This document shows positions 24,127-31,325 of a DNA stretch of 64,000 nucleotides, in pieces; position 1 is the stretch's first letter, and each line of letters opens with the position of its first letter. The stretch comes from Meandrina meandrites. Lineage: Eukaryota > Cnidaria > Anthozoa > Scleractinia > Meandrinidae. The stretch covers positions 39,406,417 to 39,470,416 of the forward strand of contig OY855904.1 of NCBI GenBank assembly GCA_963693305.1, read 5' to 3'. The notes under the pieces are model-generated. The model made no database searches. It was not told the origin of the DNA and was given only the letters and a program-made list of their open reading frames with translations. Made by a program: the position numbers and the translations under genes.

Positions 24127-24627
24127 ATGAATCATCCGAGCGAGTGGGCGAGATATTATGACGCGCCAAACGGAACATATAGATACAGACACAAAGGTAC
24201 GGGGGTTGTAAGAGACACCCTGATGAATATAGGAAAGCGGTTCAAAAAGCAAGTCACCCGTCAGACGTTGGAGAAGGCTGTAAATAAAGCCTCAAAGCAA
24301 ATGCTTAAAAAAGCTGCAGAAAAAGCAGAAGAAAAAGCGGCTGACAAGATACAAGCGGTTTTGCGAAGTGGGGATACCCCACGCCCCCAGGGTAAAAAGA
24401 CTCCAAGTGTAAAACCAAAGAGTAAAAAGACCCCAAGTGTAAAACCAAAGAGTAAAAAGACCCCATCACAGAAACTTAGTACAGAGTCGAAACAAAAACT
24501 GAAGAAGATGCTAAACCCTGGGGTAGCAACTCAGTTGAGCGGGGATTCACGGAAAAAGTTAAACCAGATTTTAAACGCGGGTCGGGCTGCAAGGATGAAA
24601 GTAAACCAATTGATAGCAGAAAATTAA
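24127..24627 (+). CDS. Basic core-like protein
   Basis: 166 residues, strongly Lys/Arg-rich and without acidic blocks. The middle contains tandem copies of an 11-residue unit, KTPSVKPKSKK (about 97-119); the flanking parts are Ala/Lys-rich helices. The composition suits a DNA-condensing virion core protein like adenovirus pVII or pX, but no direct homology is visible. It lies between the two capsid genes. Its start follows AAGTATAATA. One copy of the GTGGGG...CCCCAC palindrome and one copy of an 18-base repeat lie inside it. Confidence 0.6.
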   Translation: MNHPSEWARYYDAPNGTYRYRHKGTGVVRDTLMNIGKRFKKQVTRQTLEKAVNKASKQMLKKAAEKAEEKAADKIQAVLRSGDTPRPQGKKTPSVKPKSKKTPSVKPKSKKTPSQKLSTESKQKLKKMLNPGVATQLSGDSRKKLNQILNAGRAARMKVNQLIAEN

Positions 24628-24698
24628 AATAATTTTTTAGAAAGATATATAAGGATTAGAATAAAGTATAAGCTTTTTATTCACACTGCGAAGGTAGG

Positions 24699-25964
24699 AT
24701 GTTCAGAAGCCACAGGCATTTGGAAAAAACAGAGTATGTTCGTATCATGTTAGACAAACCGATCACTATCCCAGGAAACAATCAGCACCAGGTAAAGACA
24801 AACTATAAATTCACACTCACCGACCGAGACAACTGGTATGACTGGTATAACGCCTACTTCCGGGTTGATTTCACTTTTGAGGCAACCGCGGATGGCGCGC
24901 GAGTTGCGGCGGACGCCCAGTCAGCACCCATTAACGGCTCATTTTCACTGATAAACAAACTTGTGGTGAAATCAGCAGGCAAAAACATTTACAACGTAGA
25001 CAACATTCACAAGCTCATATTTATCAAAAACCTGCTGGATTTTTCGGATGACTATGCAAGGAGCGCAGCGAAAAACCAGTTTTGGTATTTGGATACAACG
25101 AATAGCGATGTAACGGCCGCCGCTGCCACTAACCTTGGAATCAGACAAAGGGGCTTGCTTGCCCACGGAGGCCGCACGGTTGAAACCCTTATACCGCTTA
25201 ACAGGTACTCATTTTTCGAAGAGCTGAGTGACAAGCTTCTTCCCCCCATGCAGATGGAGATTGAAATTGAGTTACAATCGGATGCAGAGCTGATTTGGCA
25301 AAACGATGGCACCAATCGTAGGATAGTGGTGAGAAACTTCGAGCTGTGGATTCCATTGCTGCGTTTCACCAGCGAAGGACAAAAGCTCGCAAATGAAAAC
25401 TTTTTGAAACCTCAGAAATGGACGTACCTTAATGAAATGATCCAACCCAGCAGCAGTCGGCGTGACGCTTTCGGACAGTGGCAGATAAATCCTGGTATAA
25501 AGGATGCCAAACATGTTTTCATTTTCATTCAACGGTCAAGGAAAAAAGACGCCGTGACCGAAAACCCCTACTTCTTTGACACCTTTGACATTGATGGAGA
25601 CAATTCAGCAAAACTTGCAACTTGCCGGCTACAGTACGGCTCTTCACAGTACTATCCGGAGCTGGACTACGACGAAAACTTCAAACTGCGCATTCTTAAT
25701 GACTTAATGAACTACCGGTATCGCAAAAACGACTACAACACCGGTGTGCAGCTTCAGCCCAACAACTTCAAGGATTTATACCCAATACTTTATTTCGACC
25801 TACGTGAAAACAAGGATAACATGACCAACGACCCGAAGCAGATGGTTTTTCACTACAGGCTCAACGAGGCGGCCAACGCGCAAGACTACACCATTTATGC
25901 AGGAATTTTGTACGAGTCCGAATTTGCTCTCAGGCAGGTGGGTAATGAGCTGGTTATGGGTTAA
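24699..25964 (+). CDS. MCP: Major capsid protein, double jelly-roll (hexon-like)
   Basis: 421 residues. The N-terminal part includes a charged and aromatic segment (DRDNWYDWYNAYFRVDF), then NGSFSLINKLVVKSAGKNIY. Such segments, alternating strands and long loops, are typical of Polinton and adintovirus hexons, in which trimers of double jelly rolls build the icosahedral shell. It sits between the penton/core genes and the small basic protein plus protease, the conserved morphogenesis order. It is somewhat shorter than many hexons but has no visible break. TATATAAGG lies at about 24645, 50 bp upstream. Confidence 0.8.
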   Translation: MFRSHRHLEKTEYVRIMLDKPITIPGNNQHQVKTNYKFTLTDRDNWYDWYNAYFRVDFTFEATADGARVAADAQSAPINGSFSLINKLVVKSAGKNIYNVDNIHKLIFIKNLLDFSDDYARSAAKNQFWYLDTTNSDVTAAAATNLGIRQRGLLAHGGRTVETLIPLNRYSFFEELSDKLLPPMQMEIEIELQSDAELIWQNDGTNRRIVVRNFELWIPLLRFTSEGQKLANENFLKPQKWTYLNEMIQPSSSRRDAFGQWQINPGIKDAKHVFIFIQRSRKKDAVTENPYFFDTFDIDGDNSAKLATCRLQYGSSQYYPELDYDENFKLRILNDLMNYRYRKNDYNTGVQLQPNNFKDLYPILYFDLRENKDNMTNDPKQMVFHYRLNEAANAQDYTIYAGILYESEFALRQVGNELVMG

Positions 25965-26053
25965 TGACTCAGAATTTATTTAGCATAACAAAAGTTAATG
26001 TGTAGCAACTTTGTAGCAAATGAAAGTGAAATAATTTTGTATGAAATATAAGA

Positions 26054-26434
26054 ATGACGACTTACTATCCGCACAAGATTTCACTTTCAGATGGGCAGAA
26101 GGTAAACCTCGCGCGAGCTTTTGGGCGAGGAGAAGCAGTTACACTCAGATTTAAAAACGAGGCTATAACCGGCGGTAGCGACACTTTGCACTTAACCACC
26201 AGGCAGATCAAAAAAATAGAGCGCGCTATCAAAAACAAAACGGGTGTGGACATAGACATGAGCAAGACACAAATCAGACGTGTGCGCAACGCTATCAAAA
26301 AGAAAACAGGATCAGGCATGCAGGTAAAACCTCCAACAGGTGGAAAGGGAATGCGCATCAACCCTCCACCATATATGCGCCCTCCTCCATTTATAGGTTC
26401 TTGGGGTGACCAAAAAAAAGCCCGCCTTCGTTGA
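26054..26434 (+). CDS. Small basic conserved Polinton protein, upstream of protease
   Basis: 126 residues. Two similar helical basic units occur, LTTRQIKKIERAIKNKTGVDIDMS and SKTQIRRVRNAIKKKTG, each with Gln-Ile followed by Lys/Arg. A proline-rich C-terminus follows (INPPPYMRPPPF). Proteins of this layout recur between capsid and protease genes in related elements and may be virion cement or DNA-binding proteins; the role is unproven. GAAATATAAGA precedes the ATG. Its last 29 bp overlap the protease frame across an A8 run at 26412-26419. Confidence 0.6.
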   Translation: MTTYYPHKISLSDGQKVNLARAFGRGEAVTLRFKNEAITGGSDTLHLTTRQIKKIERAIKNKTGVDIDMSKTQIRRVRNAIKKKTGSGMQVKPPTGGKGMRINPPPYMRPPPFIGSWGDQKKARLR

Positions 26435-26885
26435 TGTCCCCTTAACTGATTATGACTTGCAGCGATGGTGCCAATACTTGAAAATCCCCATCAAAGGTAT
26501 ATTTGCGAGAGACGAGATCCACGTGAAAAACCACTCCCCTTGTATAATCAACATGGATGATCTTGGAGGGCCAGGCACCCATTGGGTATGCTGTTGGGAT
26601 GGAACTGAATATTTTGACTCTTTCGGTTTACCTCCACCCGCAGAATGGGAAATAGAGTTGATTCTTGAAGGTAAACAGACCTTTCTTCGGAATGACAACC
26701 AGCTTCAGGAGGAATTCAGTGTGCGCTGCGGCTACTACTGCCTCATGTTTCTGAATGAAAGAAATAAAGGCCGGTCGTTTCGAGATATTTTGAGCATGTT
26801 TTCAGAAAATACACACACAAACGAGGCTGTGGTGAAGGATTATTTTACACATAATGTAAGTGGGGTAAACCCCACACCCCAGTGA
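26406..26885 (+). CDS. PRO: Adenain-like cysteine protease (Ulp1 fold), start unclear
   Basis: The frame runs from 26406 (a GTG, not an ATG) for 159 codons. The catalytic set is complete: His at about residue 59 (GTHW), Asp at 71 (YFDSFG), Gln near 99-101 (NDNQLQ) and Cys at 108 (RCGYYC). Adenain-type proteases mature capsid and core proteins, often at Gly-Gly sites. The family's N-terminal motif LTDYDLQRW begins at about residue 13, but the first in-frame ATG is at residue 50, too late for a full domain. The frame is +1 relative to the upstream gene across an A8 run, so it may use a frameshift, a non-AUG start or splicing, or an indel may have occurred. The end contains a GTGGGGTAAACCCCAC palindrome. 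Confidence 0.8.
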   Translation: MTKKKPAFVDVPLTDYDLQRWCQYLKIPIKGIFARDEIHVKNHSPCIINMDDLGGPGTHWVCCWDGTEYFDSFGLPPPAEWEIELILEGKQTFLRNDNQLQEEFSVRCGYYCLMFLNERNKGRSFRDILSMFSENTHTNEAVVKDYFTHNVSGVNPTPQ

Positions 26886-26905
26886 AATTTTGCTAGTTAT
26901 ATAGG

Positions 26906-27328
26906 ATGAAGGTTTACTGCGTAAAAGAAAAGCGCTTCACACCCAATGTGACGGCAAGTGAAAAAATCACTACCACAAAAAACGGCAGAAGACTGCTCAG
27001 AGTAAAATGCGCCAGCTGCGGCATTACCAAGACAAGGTTTGTCTCTGCTAAAGAAGGAGGTAATTTATTTGATTTCTTGAAGCATCTCAATCCAAAAGAA
27101 ACATATGATGCAGTCAAGAGGAATAAAGTGCCGTGGGTTGTAGACTTCGATAAAGGATTTTCACTTTTGAAAGATGCATTTAAACCTAATCCAGTTTCTA
27201 CAAAGACTGCGAAAGAACGAGTAGCTGGATACAGACGTGATTACGCAAAGTATAAACGTGATGGTGGAAGTAAAAGTTTTCATAATTGGTTGAAAGACAA
27301 AGGACTGATACAAAAACCGACATTTTAA
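26906..27328 (+). CDS. Module protein 1: shared N-terminal module with Lys-rich tail
   Basis: 140 residues. The first ~46 residues (YCVKEKRFTPNV..., KNGRRLLRVKCASCGITKTRF) form a module shared with the next three genes. A Gly-Gly follows at 51-52 and then a unique tail rich in Lys and aromatics (KYKRDGGSKSFHNWLKDKG). The module has a CxxC pair (CASC) and a lone early Cys, suggesting a zinc-ribbon relic. TATATAGG lies 2 bp before the ATG. A small virion or core protein cut by the viral protease is a plausible role by analogy with adenovirus pVI, pVII and pX. Confidence 0.7.
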   Translation: MKVYCVKEKRFTPNVTASEKITTTKNGRRLLRVKCASCGITKTRFVSAKEGGNLFDFLKHLNPKETYDAVKRNKVPWVVDFDKGFSLLKDAFKPNPVSTKTAKERVAGYRRDYAKYKRDGGSKSFHNWLKDKGLIQKPTF

Positions 27329-27365
27329 TCTTAGACGCTGATTTTTTCTTTAAGTATATAAAAAG

Positions 27366-27695
27366 ATGGAGGTATACTGTGTGAAAGAACGCCGATTCAC
27401 ACCCAATGTAACGGAAAGTGTAAAAATTACAACCACAAAAAACGGCAGAAGACTGCTCAGAGTAAAATGCGCAAGCTGCGGCATTACCAAGACAAGGTTC
27501 ATACCAGTGAACGGAGACAAAAAAGGCGGCGCGTTGTCGTCGAGAAGGGGACCTTCGACTGTTGATAAAATTGCGTATGTTGCCTCGAACTTTGTGACCC
27601 CTGCCCCCAGTTTCGCTGCAGCGGCCAAAATACTCGGAAGCCAAGCTTTGAAAGGGGTTACAGACAACGTAAAGTATTTTAGGAAGAACCGTTAG
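27366..27695 (+). CDS. Module protein 2: shared N-terminal module with short Ala-rich tail
   Basis: 109 residues. The N-terminal module is nearly identical to its neighbours, down to the DNA (GCAAGCTGCGGCATTACCAA). Gly-Gly is at 54-55. The ~50-residue tail (VASNFVTPAPSFAAAAKILG) could form an amphipathic or membrane-active helix. GTATATAAAAAG precedes the ATG. The tail shows no similarity to those of the other three. Confidence 0.7.
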   Translation: MEVYCVKERRFTPNVTESVKITTTKNGRRLLRVKCASCGITKTRFIPVNGDKKGGALSSRRGPSTVDKIAYVASNFVTPAPSFAAAAKILGSQALKGVTDNVKYFRKNR

Positions 27696-27724
27696 TTAAA
27701 GTGAATTTAGCTTATTTATATAGG

Positions 27725-28297
27725 ATGGATGTTTACTGTGTGAAAGAAAAGCGCTTCACACCCAATGTGGTGGGAAGTGAAAAAATTACAACTGCAAAAA
27801 ACGGCAGAAGACTACTTAAAGTAAAATGTGCTAGCTGCGGCATTACCAAGACAAGATTCATTTCTAATAAAACACAAAGTGGTGCTGCTCAAGAAGGAGG
27901 TAATATTTTTGATCCAATATTTAAGTGGACCAGAAGGGGTTTACCCAAAAAGAAGAGAGAAGAACTTGCACGCGCTGAAAAAAGAATGTTCGGAGGTGGA
28001 GTTCTTGATACAGTTGGAAATACAGCAGCTGAAGCTTTCTTTGAGTACGGAGTTCCTTATTTAGCCAAACAGGGTGTTAAACAAGGAAGATACTTTGCAA
28101 GCGAGTTTTTAAGACAACCAGAGTATCAGAAGAAGTTAGCCAATAAAGCCAAACCAATCGCGAGAAAAGCTGTTAATTACACAATTGATGCTTTGTCTGG
28201 GGATTTATTGACTAAAGCCTCAAACAGATTAAGACCAAAAGATATGATACCGGGAAATAAGATGAAAGGTGGGTGTCACACAGCGGCCCAAAGTTGA
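27725..28297 (+). CDS. Module protein 3: shared N-terminal module with long helical tail
   Basis: 190 residues from the ATG at 27725, two bases after TATATAGG. The shared module is followed by an extra linker (NKTQSGAAQ), Gly-Gly at 58-59 and a tail of about 130 residues. The tail contains a basic segment (RRGLPKKKREELARAEKR), a hydrophobic/aromatic central part (FFEYGVPYLA) and a second Gly-Gly near the C-terminus (KMKGG). No known domain was recognised in the tail. Confidence 0.7.
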   Translation: MDVYCVKEKRFTPNVVGSEKITTAKNGRRLLKVKCASCGITKTRFISNKTQSGAAQEGGNIFDPIFKWTRRGLPKKKREELARAEKRMFGGGVLDTVGNTAAEAFFEYGVPYLAKQGVKQGRYFASEFLRQPEYQKKLANKAKPIARKAVNYTIDALSGDLLTKASNRLRPKDMIPGNKMKGGCHTAAQS

Positions 28298-28325
28298 AAT
28301 GATTTTTGCTTATTATATAGGAAGG

Positions 28326-29207
28326 ATGGAGGTTTACTGTGTGAAAGAAAAGCGTTTCACACCCAACGTACCGGGAAGTGAAAAAAACACTACCACAAAA
28401 AATGGTAGAAGGCTGCTTAAAGTAAAATGTGCGAGTTGTGGCATTACCAAGACACGATTCATAAGTGACAGTCGGGTTAAACCTAAAAATAAACCCCAAA
28501 GTGGTGGTAATTATGATATGAGAATTTATGCGGGTAATCGCGTAGATGACCCAACAAACCCTCTTTACCAACGTGGTGGGCGGGGTTTTGATTTGCATAA
28601 AGCCATCGGCAAGCTGCCTAAGCCAAAAAAGGGGTGGACACTTCCTGGTCATAACTACACAGGACCGTACAATCCCCTTGAAAAACAGCTTTCTTACGAC
28701 CCCAAGACGGGAAAGATCTTGAAGATTTATCAGCAACCCACAGGCGCCACAGATGCAGTTTCAATGCAGCATGATGTTGATTATGCCGTCTGTGCAGGTA
28801 AGAAAAATGAAAAAAGCTGTAAACATGATGCAGACAAAAAAATGGTGAAGGCACTTGACGCTATTCCCAAAAATAAACGGCAATGGGGTCATGCTGCGGC
28901 CCGAAATGCAATCAGCTCGAAGCAAAAAGTAGGATTGGGTGTCGGTGAAACGATCAATAAAAATATTGGTGAAAAAATTCCAGGCTTTCAACCGGCTCAA
29001 GATGTGGCTGCTGCAATCATGGCTGTCACAGGTGGTGATAAAGATTTGTTTAAAAAGTATTGGAGTGGTGCCATCGCAAAAGGTGCCTTTAACAAAAAAA
29101 CCGGTCTGTTTAGCAAAAAGTTTTGGACACACCCTAAAAATACAACTGGGCCCTGTAATCAGATTGTATATAAAAATGGGAAATGGCATAACCAATATTG
29201 TGATTAG
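28326..29207 (+). CDS. Module protein 4: shared N-terminal module fused to phospholipase A2
   Basis: 293 residues from the ATG at 28326 (TATATAGGAAGG just upstream). After the module and Gly-Gly at 60-61 comes a phospholipase A2-like domain (about 104-190): a calcium-loop-like YTGPYNPL near 111, then catalytic His149-Asp150 in MQHDVDYAVC and a downstream CKHDAD. This is the layout of the parvovirus VP1 phospholipase, which breaches the endosomal membrane during entry, and related domains are known in adintovirus-like elements. The C-terminal ~100 residues are basic with no recognised domain. Activity is not shown by sequence; the catalytic dyad is intact. Confidence 0.8.
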   Translation: MEVYCVKEKRFTPNVPGSEKNTTTKNGRRLLKVKCASCGITKTRFISDSRVKPKNKPQSGGNYDMRIYAGNRVDDPTNPLYQRGGRGFDLHKAIGKLPKPKKGWTLPGHNYTGPYNPLEKQLSYDPKTGKILKIYQQPTGATDAVSMQHDVDYAVCAGKKNEKSCKHDADKKMVKALDAIPKNKRQWGHAAARNAISSKQKVGLGVGETINKNIGEKIPGFQPAQDVAAAIMAVTGGDKDLFKKYWSGAIAKGAFNKKTGLFSKKFWTHPKNTTGPCNQIVYKNGKWHNQYCD

Positions 29208-29238
29208 ATTACACATTTTTTAAACACATATATAAGAA

Positions 29239-29757
29239 ATGGATTCTGCAACAAAATTTAGGCGGGCTGAAATAGAAAAGATGAAAAAAAATCTTGAAAA
29301 CCAGTTGGCGCATTACTACCAAACCTCAGCCAAATTCAAACGGTGGCACACGCGGTGTCAAACAGTATGTGCGTTAACAGGTGGAGTTGCTACCATTCTT
29401 ACAGGCTCTGGGTTGGCCGCTTCTCTTTCTGTGGTTGGTGTTGTTGTTGGCGCCCCTTTAATCGCAACGGCCACCTTGTTTTCATTGGTGTCAACCTCCT
29501 CCATCGTCACCGTCAAATTTTTCCTGCGTAAAGCGAAAAAACACGAAAAAATACAAACTTTGGCTGAAGCTACGCTGAGCACGATCAACTCTCTCATATC
29601 GTCCGCTCTTGAAGATGGTAAAATCTCAGACAGTGAGTACCAAGATATTATCAAAAAGTACAACAGCTTTACTACTGCAAAGACAAAACTGCGTTTTTCA
29701 AACCACACTGACGGCGGGGTAAAGGTTAACAGAACATCAAAGACAACTTCTGTTTAA
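29239..29757 (+). CDS. Small protein with hydrophobic core, possible membrane-active virion protein
   Basis: 172 residues. A charged, probably coiled N-terminus is followed by a Gly/Ala/Val-rich hydrophobic stretch at about 44-95 (LTGGVATILTGSGLAASL, VVGVVVGAPLIATATLFSLV). It could span or disrupt a membrane. The C-terminal half is charged. ATATATAAGAA precedes the ATG. Its place right after the phospholipase gene suggests an entry or assembly function; this is inference. The TAA stop lies in TTAA, which also supplies the stop of the convergent gene. Confidence 0.6.
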   Translation: MDSATKFRRAEIEKMKKNLENQLAHYYQTSAKFKRWHTRCQTVCALTGGVATILTGSGLAASLSVVGVVVGAPLIATATLFSLVSTSSIVTVKFFLRKAKKHEKIQTLAEATLSTINSLISSALEDGKISDSEYQDIIKKYNSFTTAKTKLRFSNHTDGGVKVNRTSKTTSV

Positions 29758-30290
29758 TGGCGGGAACCCGGATACCTGTAATAAATAATTTGTTTTAACA
29801 TTTCTTCTCTCCACCATTCGTTGAAACTTTTTTCGGCTTTATTTCTGGTTTGTACCATCTTCGGCAATCTTTTCGCGAGCTTTCCCAGTATTGCCTTTTT
29901 CGCCGGCCAATCTCTTGTTGAGACCTTTTGAAAATAGTTGTATAAAAAACAAACGTAGTTACACGACCCGGGGTAGCAACTCAGTTGCTGATGCCGCTTG
30001 AATTGGTGAATGACATTACCCAAAAAGGTCAGCCCCATATTGTCACCAACCTGATCTACAGAAATGCCGGTTTTTTTTAGTACCGCAAGTAAATACCATA
30101 ATTTGAGGTGGTGTCTCATCTCTTCATGGGGCTCATCCGGCAGTGGGGGTTCCCATGAGTAAAAGTCAAGCTTGATTTCCGGTTTGATTTCTTTTATTTT
30201 CGCTTCCTGCTCTTCCACCCACATTTCGTCAAGCTCTTGGAGGCTTTGTTGTCCTCCGAACCTCTTTGGAAAAGGGAAATCGAAACTCAT
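29754..30290 (-). CDS. Unknown Polinton protein
   Basis: 178 residues on the minus strand. It has an acidic, Pro-rich N-terminal part (LDFYSWEPPLPDEPHEEM) and an aromatic, Cys-containing middle (CYPGSCNYVCFLYNYFQK). The C-terminus is basic (LAKRLPKMVQTRNKAEKSF). No family recognised. It is divergent from the integrase gene with 39 bp between, sharing an AT-rich TATATATG promoter-like gap. Confidence 0.55.
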   Translation of the reverse strand: MSFDFPFPKRFGGQQSLQELDEMWVEEQEAKIKEIKPEIKLDFYSWEPPLPDEPHEEMRHHLKLWYLLAVLKKTGISVDQVGDNMGLTFLGNVIHQFKRHQQLSCYPGSCNYVCFLYNYFQKVSTRDWPAKKAILGKLAKRLPKMVQTRNKAEKSFNEWWREEMLKQIIYYRYPGSRH

Positions 30291-30329
30291 TTTGTTGTCA
30301 TGTATATATGATCGCGCATAATTATTTAA

Positions 30330-31325
30330 ATGGATAAAAAATTGGAGCGGCGTTATTACAGCCCGCAGGGTTACTGGAAAGGTATCTCTGCCATTAAAAA
30401 ATTAGCGGTCGCTGCAAAGGTTCCTGAAGTTATTGCCAAAGAATGGTTGTTCAAACAAGCGCTCTGGCAGATTTACCTCCCCGCACCGCGCTACATTCCT
30501 CGCCTAAAATTCGACGTGCCTTCACCCAACAAAGTGCATCAGGCAGATCTTCTTTTTCTGCCACATGACAAACTACCACGCGGGCGCAAAGTTTTTAAAT
30601 ACGCACTCACCGTTGTTGATGTGGCCAGCCGATTCAAAGAAGCTGAACCATTGACCTCTAAAAACTCTGATGAAGTTGCACTGGCTTTTAAGAGAATTTA
30701 CAAACGCTCACCTCTGAAATGGCCTGAACTGCTGCAGGTTGACCCTGGGCGCGAATTCATGGGCGCTGTTACAAAAGAAATGGAAAATCACAAAACATAT
30801 ATTCGGCGCGGGCGAGTTGACATTCACCGTGATCAGGCCATTGTTGAACGTTTTAACCGCACCCTGGCTGAGCGCTTGTTCGGGCACCAGTACGCTGTTG
30901 AAATGCGAATGCCTGAGGGACAGCGGTACACGGCGTGGGTAAAAAGACTTCCTGAAGTTGTAGCCGCTCTGAACAATGAAGTCACAAGCCTTATCGGCAA
31001 GAAACCTGTAGTTGCCATCAAAGAAAAAAATATTTATGCAAAGCCATCCACACCTTATTTGAGGCCTGTTGGAGACAGCGAAAAAAAGCTCCCCTCTCTT
31101 GTGAATGTAAGGTATTTATACCAACCTGGTGAGCTTGAAGGTGGTGTGAAAAGAGCCACTGATCCAATCTGGTCTTTGAAAGTTTACAAAATTGAACGTT
31201 CTTTTACCAAACCGAATCAGCCTGTTCTCTACTATTTACATGACGGGCCCAAGCGTGGTTTTGTGCGTGAAGAACTGCTAGTTGTACCTCCAAACACACA
31301 ATTACCTCCAGCTAATGTAAACTAG
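30330..31325 (+). CDS. INT: Retrovirus-like integrase (rve, DDE)
   Basis: 331 residues. The catalytic triad is Asp73 (HQADLLFL), Asp138 (QVDPGREF) and Glu173 (AIVERFNRTLAERLF), with spacing close to the classical DD35E. No HHCC zinc domain is visible at the N-terminus. The C-terminal part (WSLKVYKIERSF, YYLHDGPKRGFVREELL) is an SH3/chromo-like beta domain as in other Polinton integrases. It would insert the linear element at the target duplication. Its TAG stop lies in CTAG (31322-31325), which also supplies the stop of the convergent polymerase gene. Confidence 0.92.
   Translation: MDKKLERRYYSPQGYWKGISAIKKLAVAAKVPEVIAKEWLFKQALWQIYLPAPRYIPRLKFDVPSPNKVHQADLLFLPHDKLPRGRKVFKYALTVVDVASRFKEAEPLTSKNSDEVALAFKRIYKRSPLKWPELLQVDPGREFMGAVTKEMENHKTYIRRGRVDIHRDQAIVERFNRTLAERLFGHQYAVEMRMPEGQRYTAWVKRLPEVVAALNNEVTSLIGKKPVVAIKEKNIYAKPSTPYLRPVGDSEKKLPSLVNVRYLYQPGELEGGVKRATDPIWSLKVYKIERSFTKPNQPVLYYLHDGPKRGFVREELLVVPPNTQLPPANVN

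Noticed and set aside
26906..28480. Four-copy repeat as a CRISPR-like or satellite array
   Set aside because: The repeated unit is the coding start of four separate genes with different lengths and tails.
30330..31325. Integrase as evidence of an LTR retrotransposon or retrovirus
   Set aside because: There is no reverse transcriptase, gag or LTR; the neighbours are Polinton capsid and polymerase genes.
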